This document shows positions 13,701 to 23,400 of a DNA stretch of 64,000 nt, in pieces; the first letter of the stretch is position 1; every line of letters starts with the position of its first letter. The stretch comes from Diplodia intermedia (taxonomy: Eukaryota > Ascomycota > Dothideomycetes > Botryosphaeriales > Botryosphaeriaceae). The notes under the pieces were generated by a model that worked only from the letters and a program-made list of their open reading frames with translations, had not been told where the DNA came from and did no database searches. The DNA is taken from positions 310,001 through 374,000 of the forward strand of contig JAKEKT010000005.1 of the NCBI GenBank assembly GCA_021495925.1, written 5' to 3'. The translations under genes and the position numbers were made by a program.

Positions 13701-14072
13701 GGGAATCAAGGCAGACGGGGGTCCACGTGAGATGAGATGCATGAAGGTAGGGATTCATCAGCCATCTGGACGGGAGGACGTGCGGAAAGCCTCAACCGGG
13801 AGCACGGCCCAATGCCACATGGTCGAGTGGGACGTGGCTTGGAGGTGGAGCACGTCGATCGATTGGCAGCAGCCGAGATTTGTTAAAGCGTCGTCCTACC
13901 GGTACTCCTCTCCTTGGGACGCTGGCGGGACTAGGCACGACACATGGTCATGATATCAACTTGGTGGCTGCGCGCTCGGTAATACTCGCTACACGTCATA
14001 GTCTCCAGCTACTTACAGAGCCAGGCTCCTGTCCCCATTCCCGACGACCCACTCGACGGTCTTGCGCCGAGC
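10712..14072. other. 3.3-kb gene-free region
   Basis: Both strands carry short and medium open frames, the longest about 240 codons on the minus strand at 12715..13437, but all are Arg/Pro/Ser-rich with no domain-like pattern. Long T-runs occur around 11743-11775 inside a pyrimidine-rich tract. No tRNA or repeat was recognised. It may hold the UPF2 terminator, promoter sequence for the 2EXR gene or a noncoding transcript, none of which can be shown here. Confidence 0.45.
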
Positions 14073-15116
14073 ATGGGTCCATCGCTATTAGGCGTTTCCA
14101 GGGAATTGCGAGACTTGATCTGGGAGTTCTGTCTCACGACCCCCCGACCGCCTCCATCTCTGCCGTCCGGAGACAGGACGGACAATCCGGAATGGGACCA
14201 ACGATACTTCTTCTGCGCCAACGAGGACGAGCGCATGATAGGCTACCCCCACCGAACACCGCACCTGGAATGCATGCCGTTGCTGCAGACGAACCGCCAG
14301 GTCAACGCCGAAGTCCATGAGACCATCGCCCGGCTCTACTCGCAACGCCGCATGGACTGTGCCCTCCAGTTGACCATCTACCGGGAAAAGTACTTCCTGC
14401 TGGACTGGCTCTGCCTTCCGGTCAACTCGCTGCACTACGACAACTTGAACATCAACTTCCGCTTGGTCGAGCCGCCCGTGTGGCGCGTCGACGACGAGAG
14501 CGGCGAGCCCGAACAGTCGATGCTGGAGACCTTCTACCCGGACCGCTACCCGCGCGTGCTGTGGTGCTATTTCTACATCCTGCAGCGCTTCCTCGAACGC
14601 GGGCCCGGCTTCAGGAGCCATCCCGAGTTCCACATCACGCAGGCGCCGCCCAGGACGCGCAGCCTGCGGCGGCTGATCATCGACATCAGCACCAAAGTCT
14701 ACCCGACCTCGTCCTCGTTGCCCACGGCGCTGCCGGAGAAAGCATACCGCGGCCTCGGACTTCGGAACCACAAGCCGACCAGCTTCGACGAATGGCACGA
14801 CTTCTACGCGGGCGGCATGATCGACCCGACGTATTATGCCGAGCAGGCCCGGTTCCTGACCGAGGAGTGGATCTTCAGCAGCAAGTTGCAGTCGCAGGCG
14901 CGCATGGCCTTCGAGAGCTACGAGCACATCCAGTTGCGCATCGACGGGAAGCCGGTGCCGGGGGCGGAGTGGGACCTGCGCACGTTGGCGGGCTCGGCGT
15001 ACAGGTGCCCGAATGGCGTGAGATGCGCGGTGCTGGACCACAATACCGCCATGCCGGCTCGGAAGCTCTACGGCCGTCTCGTGGATGCGGGCGTGGTGAG
15101 GAAACAGGAAGACTAG
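14073..15116 (+). CDS. 2EXR/F-box-like domain protein, paralogue A
   Basis: Fungal-expanded family of unknown role with an F-box-like N-terminal helix motif. Reading from the ATG at 14073 gives 347 aa. The 2EXR signature is SRELRDLIWEFCL at residues 9-21, followed by the conserved blocks LLQTNRQVNAEV and LLDWLCLPVNSLHYDNLNINF. The C-terminal half has no known domain. The frame stays open upstream of the ATG back to a possible acceptor TTACAG near 14019, so a short 5' exon is possible. The next gene (15542) shares the same blocks in the same order and orientation, so the two look like an old tandem duplication. Coding status is strong; function unknown. Confidence 0.82.
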   Translation: MGPSLLGVSRELRDLIWEFCLTTPRPPPSLPSGDRTDNPEWDQRYFFCANEDERMIGYPHRTPHLECMPLLQTNRQVNAEVHETIARLYSQRRMDCALQLTIYREKYFLLDWLCLPVNSLHYDNLNINFRLVEPPVWRVDDESGEPEQSMLETFYPDRYPRVLWCYFYILQRFLERGPGFRSHPEFHITQAPPRTRSLRRLIIDISTKVYPTSSSLPTALPEKAYRGLGLRNHKPTSFDEWHDFYAGGMIDPTYYAEQARFLTEEWIFSSKLQSQARMAFESYEHIQLRIDGKPVPGAEWDLRTLAGSAYRCPNGVRCAVLDHNTAMPARKLYGRLVDAGVVRKQED

Positions 15117-15541
15117 AAAGGAAATAAGACACGACAACAAGATTATACCAGATCGGCGCCCCACCTGCTGTTCCCAGGGCTGCCTGGCCAAAGTCAGTCA
15201 GAAGTGCAGCTCAAAACAGGCCTCACGCAGACCCGCAGCAGTGGTAAGGCGTTGCAGACGGCTAACGGTTGCCGGTTCCGCCGCGCCCGGGGCTGACGTC
15301 CATGCATGTTGAGTGAGGCCTATCGGAAGAAGGGGAGAGAGCGATGGAAAGAACGTGCCGCCGTGAGCCGCCCAGCCACGTGAGCGCGTCGCTGACTAAG
15401 GCCCCGCCCCCACCTCCTGCTTACCCAGCGTCTAGGCTTTCTCCACCTACCTCACCGCCCGCACCGACATGACCCCACCCCCATTGCCAGAGAGCCTCCA
15501 CGGCTCCATGAACCCTACACCCGATCCTGGACCCTGGCGTC
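15117..15541. other. intergenic spacer between tandem 2EXR genes
   Basis: This 425-nt spacer separates the two paralogues. Its last 150 nt are very C-rich, as in a fungal 5' leader. No open frame or repeat of interest was seen. Confidence 0.45.
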
Positions 15542-16978
15542 ATGAAACCAAAGCCTTGTGACTCCCCCCAGACCGCGAAACAGAATCCCGTGGACCAGAC
15601 CGATCCGACAGAAGAATCTTGCCTCCTCCTCCTGCTTCCCCGGGAGCTCCGCGACCTTGTCTGGGAATGCTCTCTTCTCTCTGCTCACGCCCCGCCTCCG
15701 CTCTCGTCACCCGCGAATATCGCCTCGTCGTATCGCCAGTACGACTCATGGGGTGAAGAAGCCAACCACTACCCGCGCCGCACCCTCGTCAACAGCACCG
15801 CTCTGCTCTGCTGCAACCGCCAGATCAACGCCGAAGTCTCCGATGCCATTGCCCGCTTGCGCGCCCAGCGCCGCCTAGCATGCTCGTTGCGCATCCTTCT
15901 GCGGAACGAGAAGCACCTCTTCATCGACTGGACCTGCGTGCCTGCCGTAGCAACCCACTATGATGCCGTCCACGTCGACTTCAAAATCGTCGGCAAGCCC
16001 CAGCCAGCCGGCGGCGCCAGCAGCCGTGGCTTACCCATGAAGACATTGCATCCGTCCGCCCTGCCCGGACACCCCCTCTCGCGCCCCAGAGCCCCCTCTT
16101 CCGCCGGCACGCCCTGGACCTCGCTCCTGTACGAGCGCAAGGACCGCGACTTCTCCTTCCACCGCCACCTGTTCAAGCTGCTCGCCCGCCTGCGCAACTA
16201 CGGGCCCCCCTTCCTCGGCGACCCCGTCATCTTCTCCGCCATCACCGCCCCCGCCAACACCACCACCACCGCCGCCACCCCCGTCACATCCTCGCCGACA
16301 CCGCCCCGGAATCCCCCCAAGCAACAACCCCCGCCGACGCGCCGGCGAACGCCCGCCACCCCCACGACCTTCACCCTCCTCACCATCAACGTCCTCACCC
16401 CGCCCACCTCCCACACCGTCCCCACCGCCTTCCGCCCGCCCCTCTACCCCTGGCTCATCAGCGGCGCCGGCGGGGGTGCCGCCGCCTACCACCCCCAGAC
16501 CTGGAACGCCGCCGTGCGGCGCCACCAACGCTCCTCCTCCTCCTCCTCCTCTACGGACGGCAGTGGCGGCGGCCTCGTCCCTCCCGCCGTCGTGACGGCG
16601 TGCTGCCGCGAATTCTTCGCGTGGGCGCTGCATGCGCGCAGCACGGCGGCGATGGCGGTGGTGCCGGTGCCGGGGGCGGGCGGCGCGGCGGGCAGGGGGG
16701 AGAATGCGTTTTTGAAGGAGGGGTTTGGGGGCGTGAGGGTGCTGCTGGATGGGAGGGAGGAGGTGCCGGGGTTGGGGGTGGGGTTGGAGGAGGTGATGGG
16801 GCTGCCAGGCACCGCAGGGGGGGAGAGTAGCAGCAGCGGCAGCGGTGGGAGGCGGCGGTGGTGGGAGCCGGTGTTTAAGGATGAGGCCGAGGCGTTTGCG
16901 TGTGACGGCGGCGGGAAGGAGGGGGACGGGTTGCATCGGTATTGTCGCGTGACGAGGGAGCTGAGGAGGTGGAGTTAG
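15542..16978 (+). CDS. 2EXR/F-box-like domain protein, paralogue B
   Basis: A 478-aa single-exon frame with the same architecture as the gene 425 nt upstream: LLPRELRDLVWECSL near residues 31-45, LLCCNRQINAEV, an IARLRAQRRL block, and LFIDWTCVPAVATHYDAVHVDF. After about residue 150 the match fades and long low-complexity runs appear (Pro/Thr near 240-290, then Ser- and Gly-rich segments). These are encoded by CCN, ACC, TCC and GGN repeats, so slippage expansion is likely. The function is unknown. The antisense Gly/Arg frame over 16031..17017 is judged a shadow. A small intron in the low-complexity part cannot be excluded, but the frame is open throughout. Confidence 0.78.
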   Translation: MKPKPCDSPQTAKQNPVDQTDPTEESCLLLLLPRELRDLVWECSLLSAHAPPPLSSPANIASSYRQYDSWGEEANHYPRRTLVNSTALLCCNRQINAEVSDAIARLRAQRRLACSLRILLRNEKHLFIDWTCVPAVATHYDAVHVDFKIVGKPQPAGGASSRGLPMKTLHPSALPGHPLSRPRAPSSAGTPWTSLLYERKDRDFSFHRHLFKLLARLRNYGPPFLGDPVIFSAITAPANTTTTAATPVTSSPTPPRNPPKQQPPPTRRRTPATPTTFTLLTINVLTPPTSHTVPTAFRPPLYPWLISGAGGGAAAYHPQTWNAAVRRHQRSSSSSSSTDGSGGGLVPPAVVTACCREFFAWALHARSTAAMAVVPVPGAGGAAGRGENAFLKEGFGGVRVLLDGREEVPGLGVGLEEVMGLPGTAGGESSSSGSGGRRRWWEPVFKDEAEAFACDGGGKEGDGLHRYCRVTRELRRWS

Positions 16979-17627
16979 GCCGCCGCCTGGGCGGTGGATC
17001 TGGGCTTTGCCCTCCAACGGAAGAGAGCGAGAACGTCGGGACGGGAATGCGTATCGACTCCGGAGACATCCAAGGGAGTATTACTTGTACGTCGATCAAA
17101 TATACAGAAGAGTTCGATGAGGCAGACTTCTCATCCTATGATCCAGTGTCCAATGAACGTGACGTGATAACAACAGGCGCGGACGGTTTACTCCTCGCTC
17201 TTCACACGTTAGCCCCCAACAATGTGATTTGCATCACAGGCGCCCGTGGAAAAGTCTAACGACCTTTAAGTCATTCGTCCATGCTTTAGAAACGTAATGT
17301 TCATTTGAATGAAAGCCGAGTTTTTTTTCCTATTGAATTTGGACGGCTATCTGATCTTACTCCCTGCTTATTTTGGAAACTTTACCTAATTTTAAACCCT
17401 CTGCTGGTTGGTTTAAAGCATTGCTTTTTAGATCTAGAGGTCCATCGGACTTTACGACTTTTCCTCCTACGAAGTACTTAACGGCGGGTATTCTCCTTCT
17501 TCCCTTCCTTCCTTTTCCTTTTCCTCCTCTAAAATTCCATCATCTCTCGGCTTCGATCCTTGCCGCACCGCAACGTCAAAAGCCGCACCCCCAACCGGCC
17601 CCTTGGTATCTTAGAGCCAAGCCAAAC
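16979..17627. other. intergenic region with pyrimidine-rich promoter-like tract
   Basis: The first 250 nt resemble a 3' flank. From 17480 to 17540 the plus strand is a C/T tract of the kind found just upstream of fungal transcription starts, in the right place to serve the small gene starting at 17628. No other feature is supported. Confidence 0.4.
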
Positions 17628-17927
17628 ATGCCCTCCGTGCCGACCTCCTCGACGACGACGACGACCTCGAGCTCCGACTTACCCCCATGCGCCCAACCCC
17701 ACAACCTTAGCGGCTCGCAATGGTCGACGGCGGCCACGCTGGGGCTGCTCAGCCTCCTCGCCATGCTGATCGTCCCTCTCGTAACCTTCTTCGTCCGTCG
17801 CAACGTGCCCGTCACCCTCGACGATTGCACGACTATATTCAAAGGCCGGACACATCGAGGTATTCTCACCCTTTTTGCGGGCCAACCCCATCTTTTTTTA
17901 TTTTCAGGCAAAAACAGAGACATCTGA
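17628..17927 (+). CDS. small single-helix membrane protein, hypothetical
   Basis: Not recognised. The ATG at 17628 follows a pyrimidine-rich leader and opens a Ser/Thr-rich N-terminus. One hydrophobic helix (LGLLSLLAMLIVPLVTFFV, about residues 40-58) comes next, then a basic RR pair and a short polar tail. A 48-nt intron at 17860..17907 is likely: GTATTC donor, T-rich tract, TTTTCAG acceptor. Removing it keeps the frame and leaves an 83-aa protein; without splicing the product is 99 aa. Helix and charges suggest a type I or tail-region membrane microprotein with the basic side in the cytosol. It could also be a chance frame, since the family is unknown. Confidence 0.42.
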   Translation: MPSVPTSSTTTTTSSSDLPPCAQPHNLSGSQWSTAATLGLLSLLAMLIVPLVTFFVRRNVPVTLDDCTTIFKGRTHRGILTLFAGQPHLFLFSGKNRDI

Positions 17928-18259
17928 CGCGGTTTGGTAAGATCACGAAGACGGAGAGATGGAGCTCTACATGGGATTGTGATCCAATGTGACGGGGCCC
18001 TCTGTTCTTGCCACCTGGTTGCGCTTGCCTTTTTCTCGTATAAAGCGTTGGCGAAGCGGATTAGAGCTACATGGATCATGAATCCAGCGAATAGGCGAAG
18101 CGAGTGCAAGAAGCCTTTTGCAGAAAGAAGGATTTCATTCGAACTTTTTGTTGATCGCCGAGTTCTAGACGACCGTTCCTCTAACGCCAATTCTACCCTA
18201 TACTTTTACAGCCAGAGAGCGGAAAATGCCTTTCACTCCGCGAAGTTATCAAGAGAAGT
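17928..18259. other. intergenic region at convergent gene ends
   Basis: This 332-nt stretch lies between the end of the small membrane-protein gene (+) and the end of the Gyp8-like gene (-). It should contain both 3' UTRs. No coding frame is supported. Confidence 0.45.
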
Positions 18260-19752
18260 CTAGAAGACTCGATACTGGCTGAACAAAAAGGACAGCGTCT
18301 GGCGAACGGTCGACAGATAGGTCGCGCCGTGGTCGGACCTACCGAGCCACCACGCGAGCACGCCGACGGCGACGGCCATGACAAAGCCGCCGGCCGGACG
18401 CCTGTACCGCCAAACACCCCATCTGATGTTCGCCGCCACCTTCTTGTACATGTTCGTGCGCCTGATCTGCTCCTCGTGCTTGACCAAGAGCTGCTCGGCC
18501 TCTTCCAGCGTTTGCTTCGTCAGAGCCCGCGGCTCGCGAGTTGTCCTGAGCACGCTGTACGGCGATATTGTCCGCCAGGCACCCCAGGGGAGAGACTCGG
18601 GGGGCTTTTTGGCGAAGAGCTCAACGGTCGACGTGATCAGGCCTTCCAGGTCTAGTGGTTTGGGCAGTTTCTGGAGTGTGACGTGCAAGACGTCGATGTC
18701 GTCGGGCGGAATTTCGAGAAGCTCGTCTTTGCGGGCGAGGATGATCTGGAACAGAGTTGTCAGCCTGGTAGCACAGAGCCGTCTGCGCCAAAGTACACTT
18801 ACGGCGGCGAAGAGATACACGGAGAAAACAGCCTCGTGCGCCAGCAGGAAATCAAACAGGCGCGCAATGTCGCCGTACTCTTGTATGTCATGGGCGTACA
18901 TTGTAATGGTGGCGGCCAGGGCAAAGAACGGCTCGGCCGGGCGCAGGTGCTCGTATAGTGTAGGGTCGACGCTGTATAGGATCGACGGGAGCAGTTTCAG
19001 ATGGGCAATGGCGGCGTCGAGCGATGGAAGCATGAAATCGCGGATGCGCAGCAGCGACAGACGGGTCACAGCAGGCACCGCGAGATCGGATCCGAGCACC
19101 AGCAGGAAGACCTGGACGATGTCATGGTAGCCCTGGAAGTAGCACAAGCGGGGGTGACGGCGCAAGATCTGAGCAATGACATCGAAGAGCTCTTCCTTGC
19201 GCTCCTCGATCTGCTGTTCCGACTGGTCTGCGGAGCGTCAGCGACGAGCGGGCGGGGCGGCGGGGCTCCGGGGTGCGCGGGGGGCCAGCAATACCCTTGG
19301 GGTAGTAGACAAAGGAGCGGTTCACGTCCAGCTTGACCTGGTCCTCGTCATGATGCGGCTGAAGCTCGCCCCAGGCGGAGTCGGTGCCGGCGTGGCTGTC
19401 GCTGTCGCAGGCGCTGTCGTGCCCGTCAGGGAAGCTGGGGCGCGAGCCGAGCAGCAACGGCCCTGCAGCACAGTCAGCGCATGGGGACCCGAGTGCCTGG
19501 CAGGTTGTTGGGCGTACAGGCGTCGCGGCGCAGGCGGTCGGTGAGCAGGCCGCGGGCGGTGGTTGCAAGGCGGGTCAAGGTGTCGAGGTCGGCGTCCCTG
19601 CATGCGCAGCGGATCTGCGCCGCCTTCAGATCGGCGCCGGCATCCGAGGGTGGGCGATCGCCATGAGGGCTGCTCTCGGGCTGCGAGTGCTCGTCGTCGC
19701 TGCAGGCCGGGGGCGGGGCGGGCTGGAGGAGCTGGTCGTCGTGGGCGGACAT
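18260..19752 (-). CDS. GYP8: Rab GTPase-activating protein, Gyp8/TBC1D20 type
   Basis: TBC-domain GAP of the ER-anchored Gyp8/TBC1D20 group, which acts on Rab1/Ypt1-class GTPases early in secretion. Minus-strand exons are 19518..19752, 19295..19462, 19227..18803 and 18745..18260, giving 437 aa. Splices are supported by restored family motifs: RRDA-W-PLLLGS across intron 1, YYPK-DQSEQ across intron 2, and YLFAA-IILARKDEL across intron 3. The catalytic arginine finger is R127 in LDVNRS, and the glutamine finger is Q166 in YFQGYHD, so GAP activity should be intact. One C-terminal membrane anchor (GGFVMAVAVGVLAWWLG, about 395-411) agrees with TBC1D20. The gene is divergent from the large beta-propeller protein at 20405. 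Confidence 0.9.
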
Positions 19753-19900
19753 GGGCGGCGGCGCTTTGTCGCTCCGCAGGTTGGCGGCGGCGGGAGCGCG
19801 GCGGGTCTCTGGCTAGGCCTTAGCTCGCTCGGTACGTCGCCGTAGGTATTGCGGCGGCTGAGGCGCGTGGAGAGTGACGGCGGTGCATGACGGCCCAAGA

Positions 19901-19935
<35 letters not shown>

Positions 19936-20404
19936 GTGGCCGCCGCCACAGATCTCACGCAGGGGGTTTGTGTCCGTTATTTATGTGACCGCTCACATTG
20001 CGCTGACGGTTTGCGCCCCGCGTGTTTTCGCGCGCACCCATGGCCCCGAGCTCCCGATTTGACCAGCTGCATTTCTGCATCCCCAAACGGCACTCAAGGC
20101 TCTTCATGTCGCCCCGCTGAGCCCCCAAGCGCAAAACCACCACCGCGCCCTCGGCCCTGCCTAGCTGGATGAGGCTGTGGAACCGCCCTCTCACCATGCC
20201 ACCGCAATTGCCGCCCTCGCCCGTGTCAACCCGCCGCATGCCTGCCGCCGCGCTCCTGCCTTCTCCCGTCCTCCACCTCCGCCGCCCAGCGCTCATCTCC
20301 TACTAATCCGCTGGGCCTTGCGTCGAGCCCACCCCGGTCGCCTGTTCCCTACGCCGCTTATTGCCACCCACGCCGCTTAAGAGCAGCCTCTGTCCGCGCC
20401 CCCC
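19753..20404. promoter_or_regulatory. shared divergent promoter, Gyp8-like / MMS1_N-CPSF-A genes
   Basis: These 652 nt separate the starts of two oppositely oriented genes and must contain both promoters. The segment on the Gyp8 side carries a run of ten GCT triplets at 19903-19932. The side next to 20405 is C-rich, with no clear TATA box. Its role as a bidirectional promoter is inferred from position. Confidence 0.55.
19903..19932. repeat. (GCT)10 triplet microsatellite
   Basis: Ten uninterrupted GCT units lie about 150 nt upstream of the Gyp8-like start codon, in its 5' leader or promoter. An antisense frame reads them as poly-alanine, but that frame is not the Gyp8 frame, so translation is unlikely. 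Confidence 0.85.
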
Positions 20405-23400
20405 ATGGCGCTGCAAACGGGCGTCTTTGAAAACGGCCAGTGGGTCACCCGCCGCGTGAGCATCCAGGACATTCTGCAGCAGAACAGCCAGCGGGAGTCT
20501 ACCCAAGAGCAGCTCCCCTTCAAGCCCCCAATGGAGCAGCCCGTCGTCGGCCTGCTCTCCCGCACCGTGCTCCAGAGCCCTGTCGTCAACTGGATCATCC
20601 CCGCCCGCATCCGCAACCGGGAGAAGAACGACGTCGTCTTCATCGGCGAGGACTTCATCCAACTGAAGGAAATCCTCCCCAATGCCCATCTCGAGCATGT
20701 CAGCACCAAGGCTGACTTTGGCTCCCGCATTCGCGCTGCCAGGGTCTTTGGCGAGCCCAGGAAGTTCATCCACCCGCCCATGACTGAAAAGGCCCAGATC
20801 CCCCTGGATATCGATTGGAATGAGCTTGTCCCACCCCAGATCCTCGTCCTCACCCTGGAGTCTCAGGAGCTCCTGTTCCTGTTCGCGCGCCCCCGGAGAG
20901 ACGGCTCAATCGAATGGAAGGAGAGCTGCATACCGCTCTCCCCCGACGCTTCTCTTCTTGAACAGCCGGGCAGACATCTGGCTGTAGACCCTCGTTCCAG
21001 AGCTCTCGCCGTAGGTGCCGCCGAGAGCTCTATCTTCATATATGCCGCAAAGACCATGGATGAGCTTCGCAGCAATATTTCCCATGACACCCAGAACTGG
21101 ACGCCGCTCAAGTCTGAACGGCCGGTCGCCATTCCAGGCACCATCCTGAAGATGGAATTCCTCTACCCAGAACCAGATGATGAGCATCATGTAATACTTC
21201 TGGTTGTCTATTCCAGAGATGGTAAAACCCGCATGTCTTGCTATGATTGGGACAACAGACACGGCTTGTCGCACATCCGTCCAGTAGTCGAAGGCTTTCC
21301 TCTTTCTCACAGTGAGTCGTCTTTCTGTCCATTTCACCCTGCCACTAATGCCTTTTTTCAGACCAACGCAATCCCCAACTGCTCATTCCACTGCAACATG
21401 GCCCCTCATTCATTCTTGCGGGACATGTCGAGATCTACATCCACCAGGAGATCATGACTGGCAACCCAAAAAGGAGTTCCGTAAGTCTTTCCAAGGAAGA
21501 AGGTCCAAGGTATCCCGGAAATTCACGGCGCTTCCCGACGTGGACTAGCTGGGCGAGGACGGGCCGGAACTGGATCTGGAACAATAAGCAAGAAGAGAAC
21601 TTCTACCTTGTGCGTGAAGATGGTGTTGTACACTACATGCAAGTCAATTCCCGCAGTGGTGCCTTGACGAGCAAGGCTGGCCACTTCATGTGCAACGTCG
21701 CATCAGCATTTGCAAGTTTGGACGTGGGCTATTACCTAGACACTCCCGACGTCCTGGTGACGGCCGGCGACATGTCACCAGGCGAAATCGTCAAGGTATG
21801 TCCCGCTGCACGTTCTTACTGGAGAGTGCTTAACATGTCGCTAGATTGGCCAGTGGCGGGATGAGATCCAGTTCAACGACCGGAAGGGCTCCCAGCGGAC
21901 ACGCGCCCAAATAATGGAGCCGGATTTCATTAATTCGATTCAGAACTGGTCGCCGACTTTGGACTTGATCCTTGCAGATGCAGCCCATTCCAGCAATCCG
22001 ATTGGTGGCGTGAGGCGCCGAGTTCTTGCCACGTCTGGCAGGAGCCCGTACGGTGCGATTACGGAGATTCGAGCCGGTCTCAACGCCAAACTAGGCCTTA
22101 CCTTCGACGAAGACGGCCTTGCGGGCGTTACTGGTGTTTGGACTTTGCCGGACTCGTCAGCAGACGGCGTTTATTTCTTGTTGTCGTTCCCTTCATCAAG
22201 CATCCTGCTTCACATCGCCGGCGACGCCTCGGGAGTGGAGACTGACTTCGACGAGGATAACTCTGGTGTTGACTTTGAGCATGAAACCCTAGTCTCAGGC
22301 CCGTTGGGCCAAGGACTTGCAGTTCAGATAACGCCCAGGGGGTTCATAGCCCTGGATACATTCGTCCTGGGCAAGACACTGCCAAGGAAGGGCTCTTGGA
22401 CGTTACCTCCGGAGGAGGTACTTCTTGCAGGGGCTGTCTGCTCTAAGCTGTCGACTGCTTATGCCGGAATCCGTTCGCGACATGGGCTGTCTCTCCAGGC
22501 AAAGAGTATAGAGCCACGGGGAGAAGATGTAAAGTTCGAGTCTACGTCGTCGGTTTCTTTGAGCGCAGATCCCACTTGCATCGAGGTGCTGGAGTATGAA
22601 CGGGCAAACATGCTCTTTGTGGCCACAACTGATGGCCTGCTCCGGCTGTACAAGATTCAAGAAGATGGAAGTGTCGGACGGCTGTTAGAGCAACATCAGA
22701 TCTGGCAAGATGCTTCCACACAAGAAACGTTGAATGCTTGTCAGAGTGCAGTGCTTCTGCACGACAATCCGCCGAATGCTTCCGAAACAGAAATTGCGAT
22801 AGTGTGCGGTCTCCGAAGCGGTGATTTGTACGTCATTGAACTTTCCCGCACCGGACTCGAGCAAGCCCTCGGTGGAACGACGCCAGCGCCCGCGACCCAT
22901 TTCGCCGCTATCTCCTCTACAAAAAGGATAACCCTTGGCCACACAACAGCCGCCGTCGTCAAAGATACCGAGGGAGGAGTCAGCCTTGCCTTTGCCACTT
23001 GCGGCGCTGAGTTTTACCGTCTGGACTACAGCAGGGGCCGTCACATCGGTCTGGAGGTCACCAACATCTGGTTCACGGACCGGAATCGCCCTAGCCTACG
23101 TCAGAATTCCGTTTCATCGATCTGCAGAATACCGCGCGAGGATTACCTGATACGGGATCTTGGAGGGGCGTTGGTCTGCATTTCGAAGAAGTCGTTCTTC
23201 GTTGCACAGTTGGAGGAAGAAAGACACATTGTCCCCAGGAGCATTCCGGTCCAGGGAACCCCGAATAGGGTCATATATTCGGACGCACTCAAGGCGATTT
23301 TCGTGGCTTGTCTGGAATCACACACTTTTGATCCGGCCACACGAGATGGCCGTCAGCGTCGGTACGCGCAGAGCTATATTCGAATGTACGACGACGGGCC

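Noticed and set aside
14088..15191. Long minus-strand open frame (367 codons) over 2EXR gene A
   Set aside because: It is antisense to a gene with clear family motifs, and its composition (Arg, Val, Gln, Asp) is what the reverse of GC-rich codons gives. No domain.
16031..17017. Minus-strand frame of 328 codons, Gly/Arg/Pro-rich
   Set aside because: Shadow of the repetitive part of 2EXR gene B; composition mirrors the triplet repeats.
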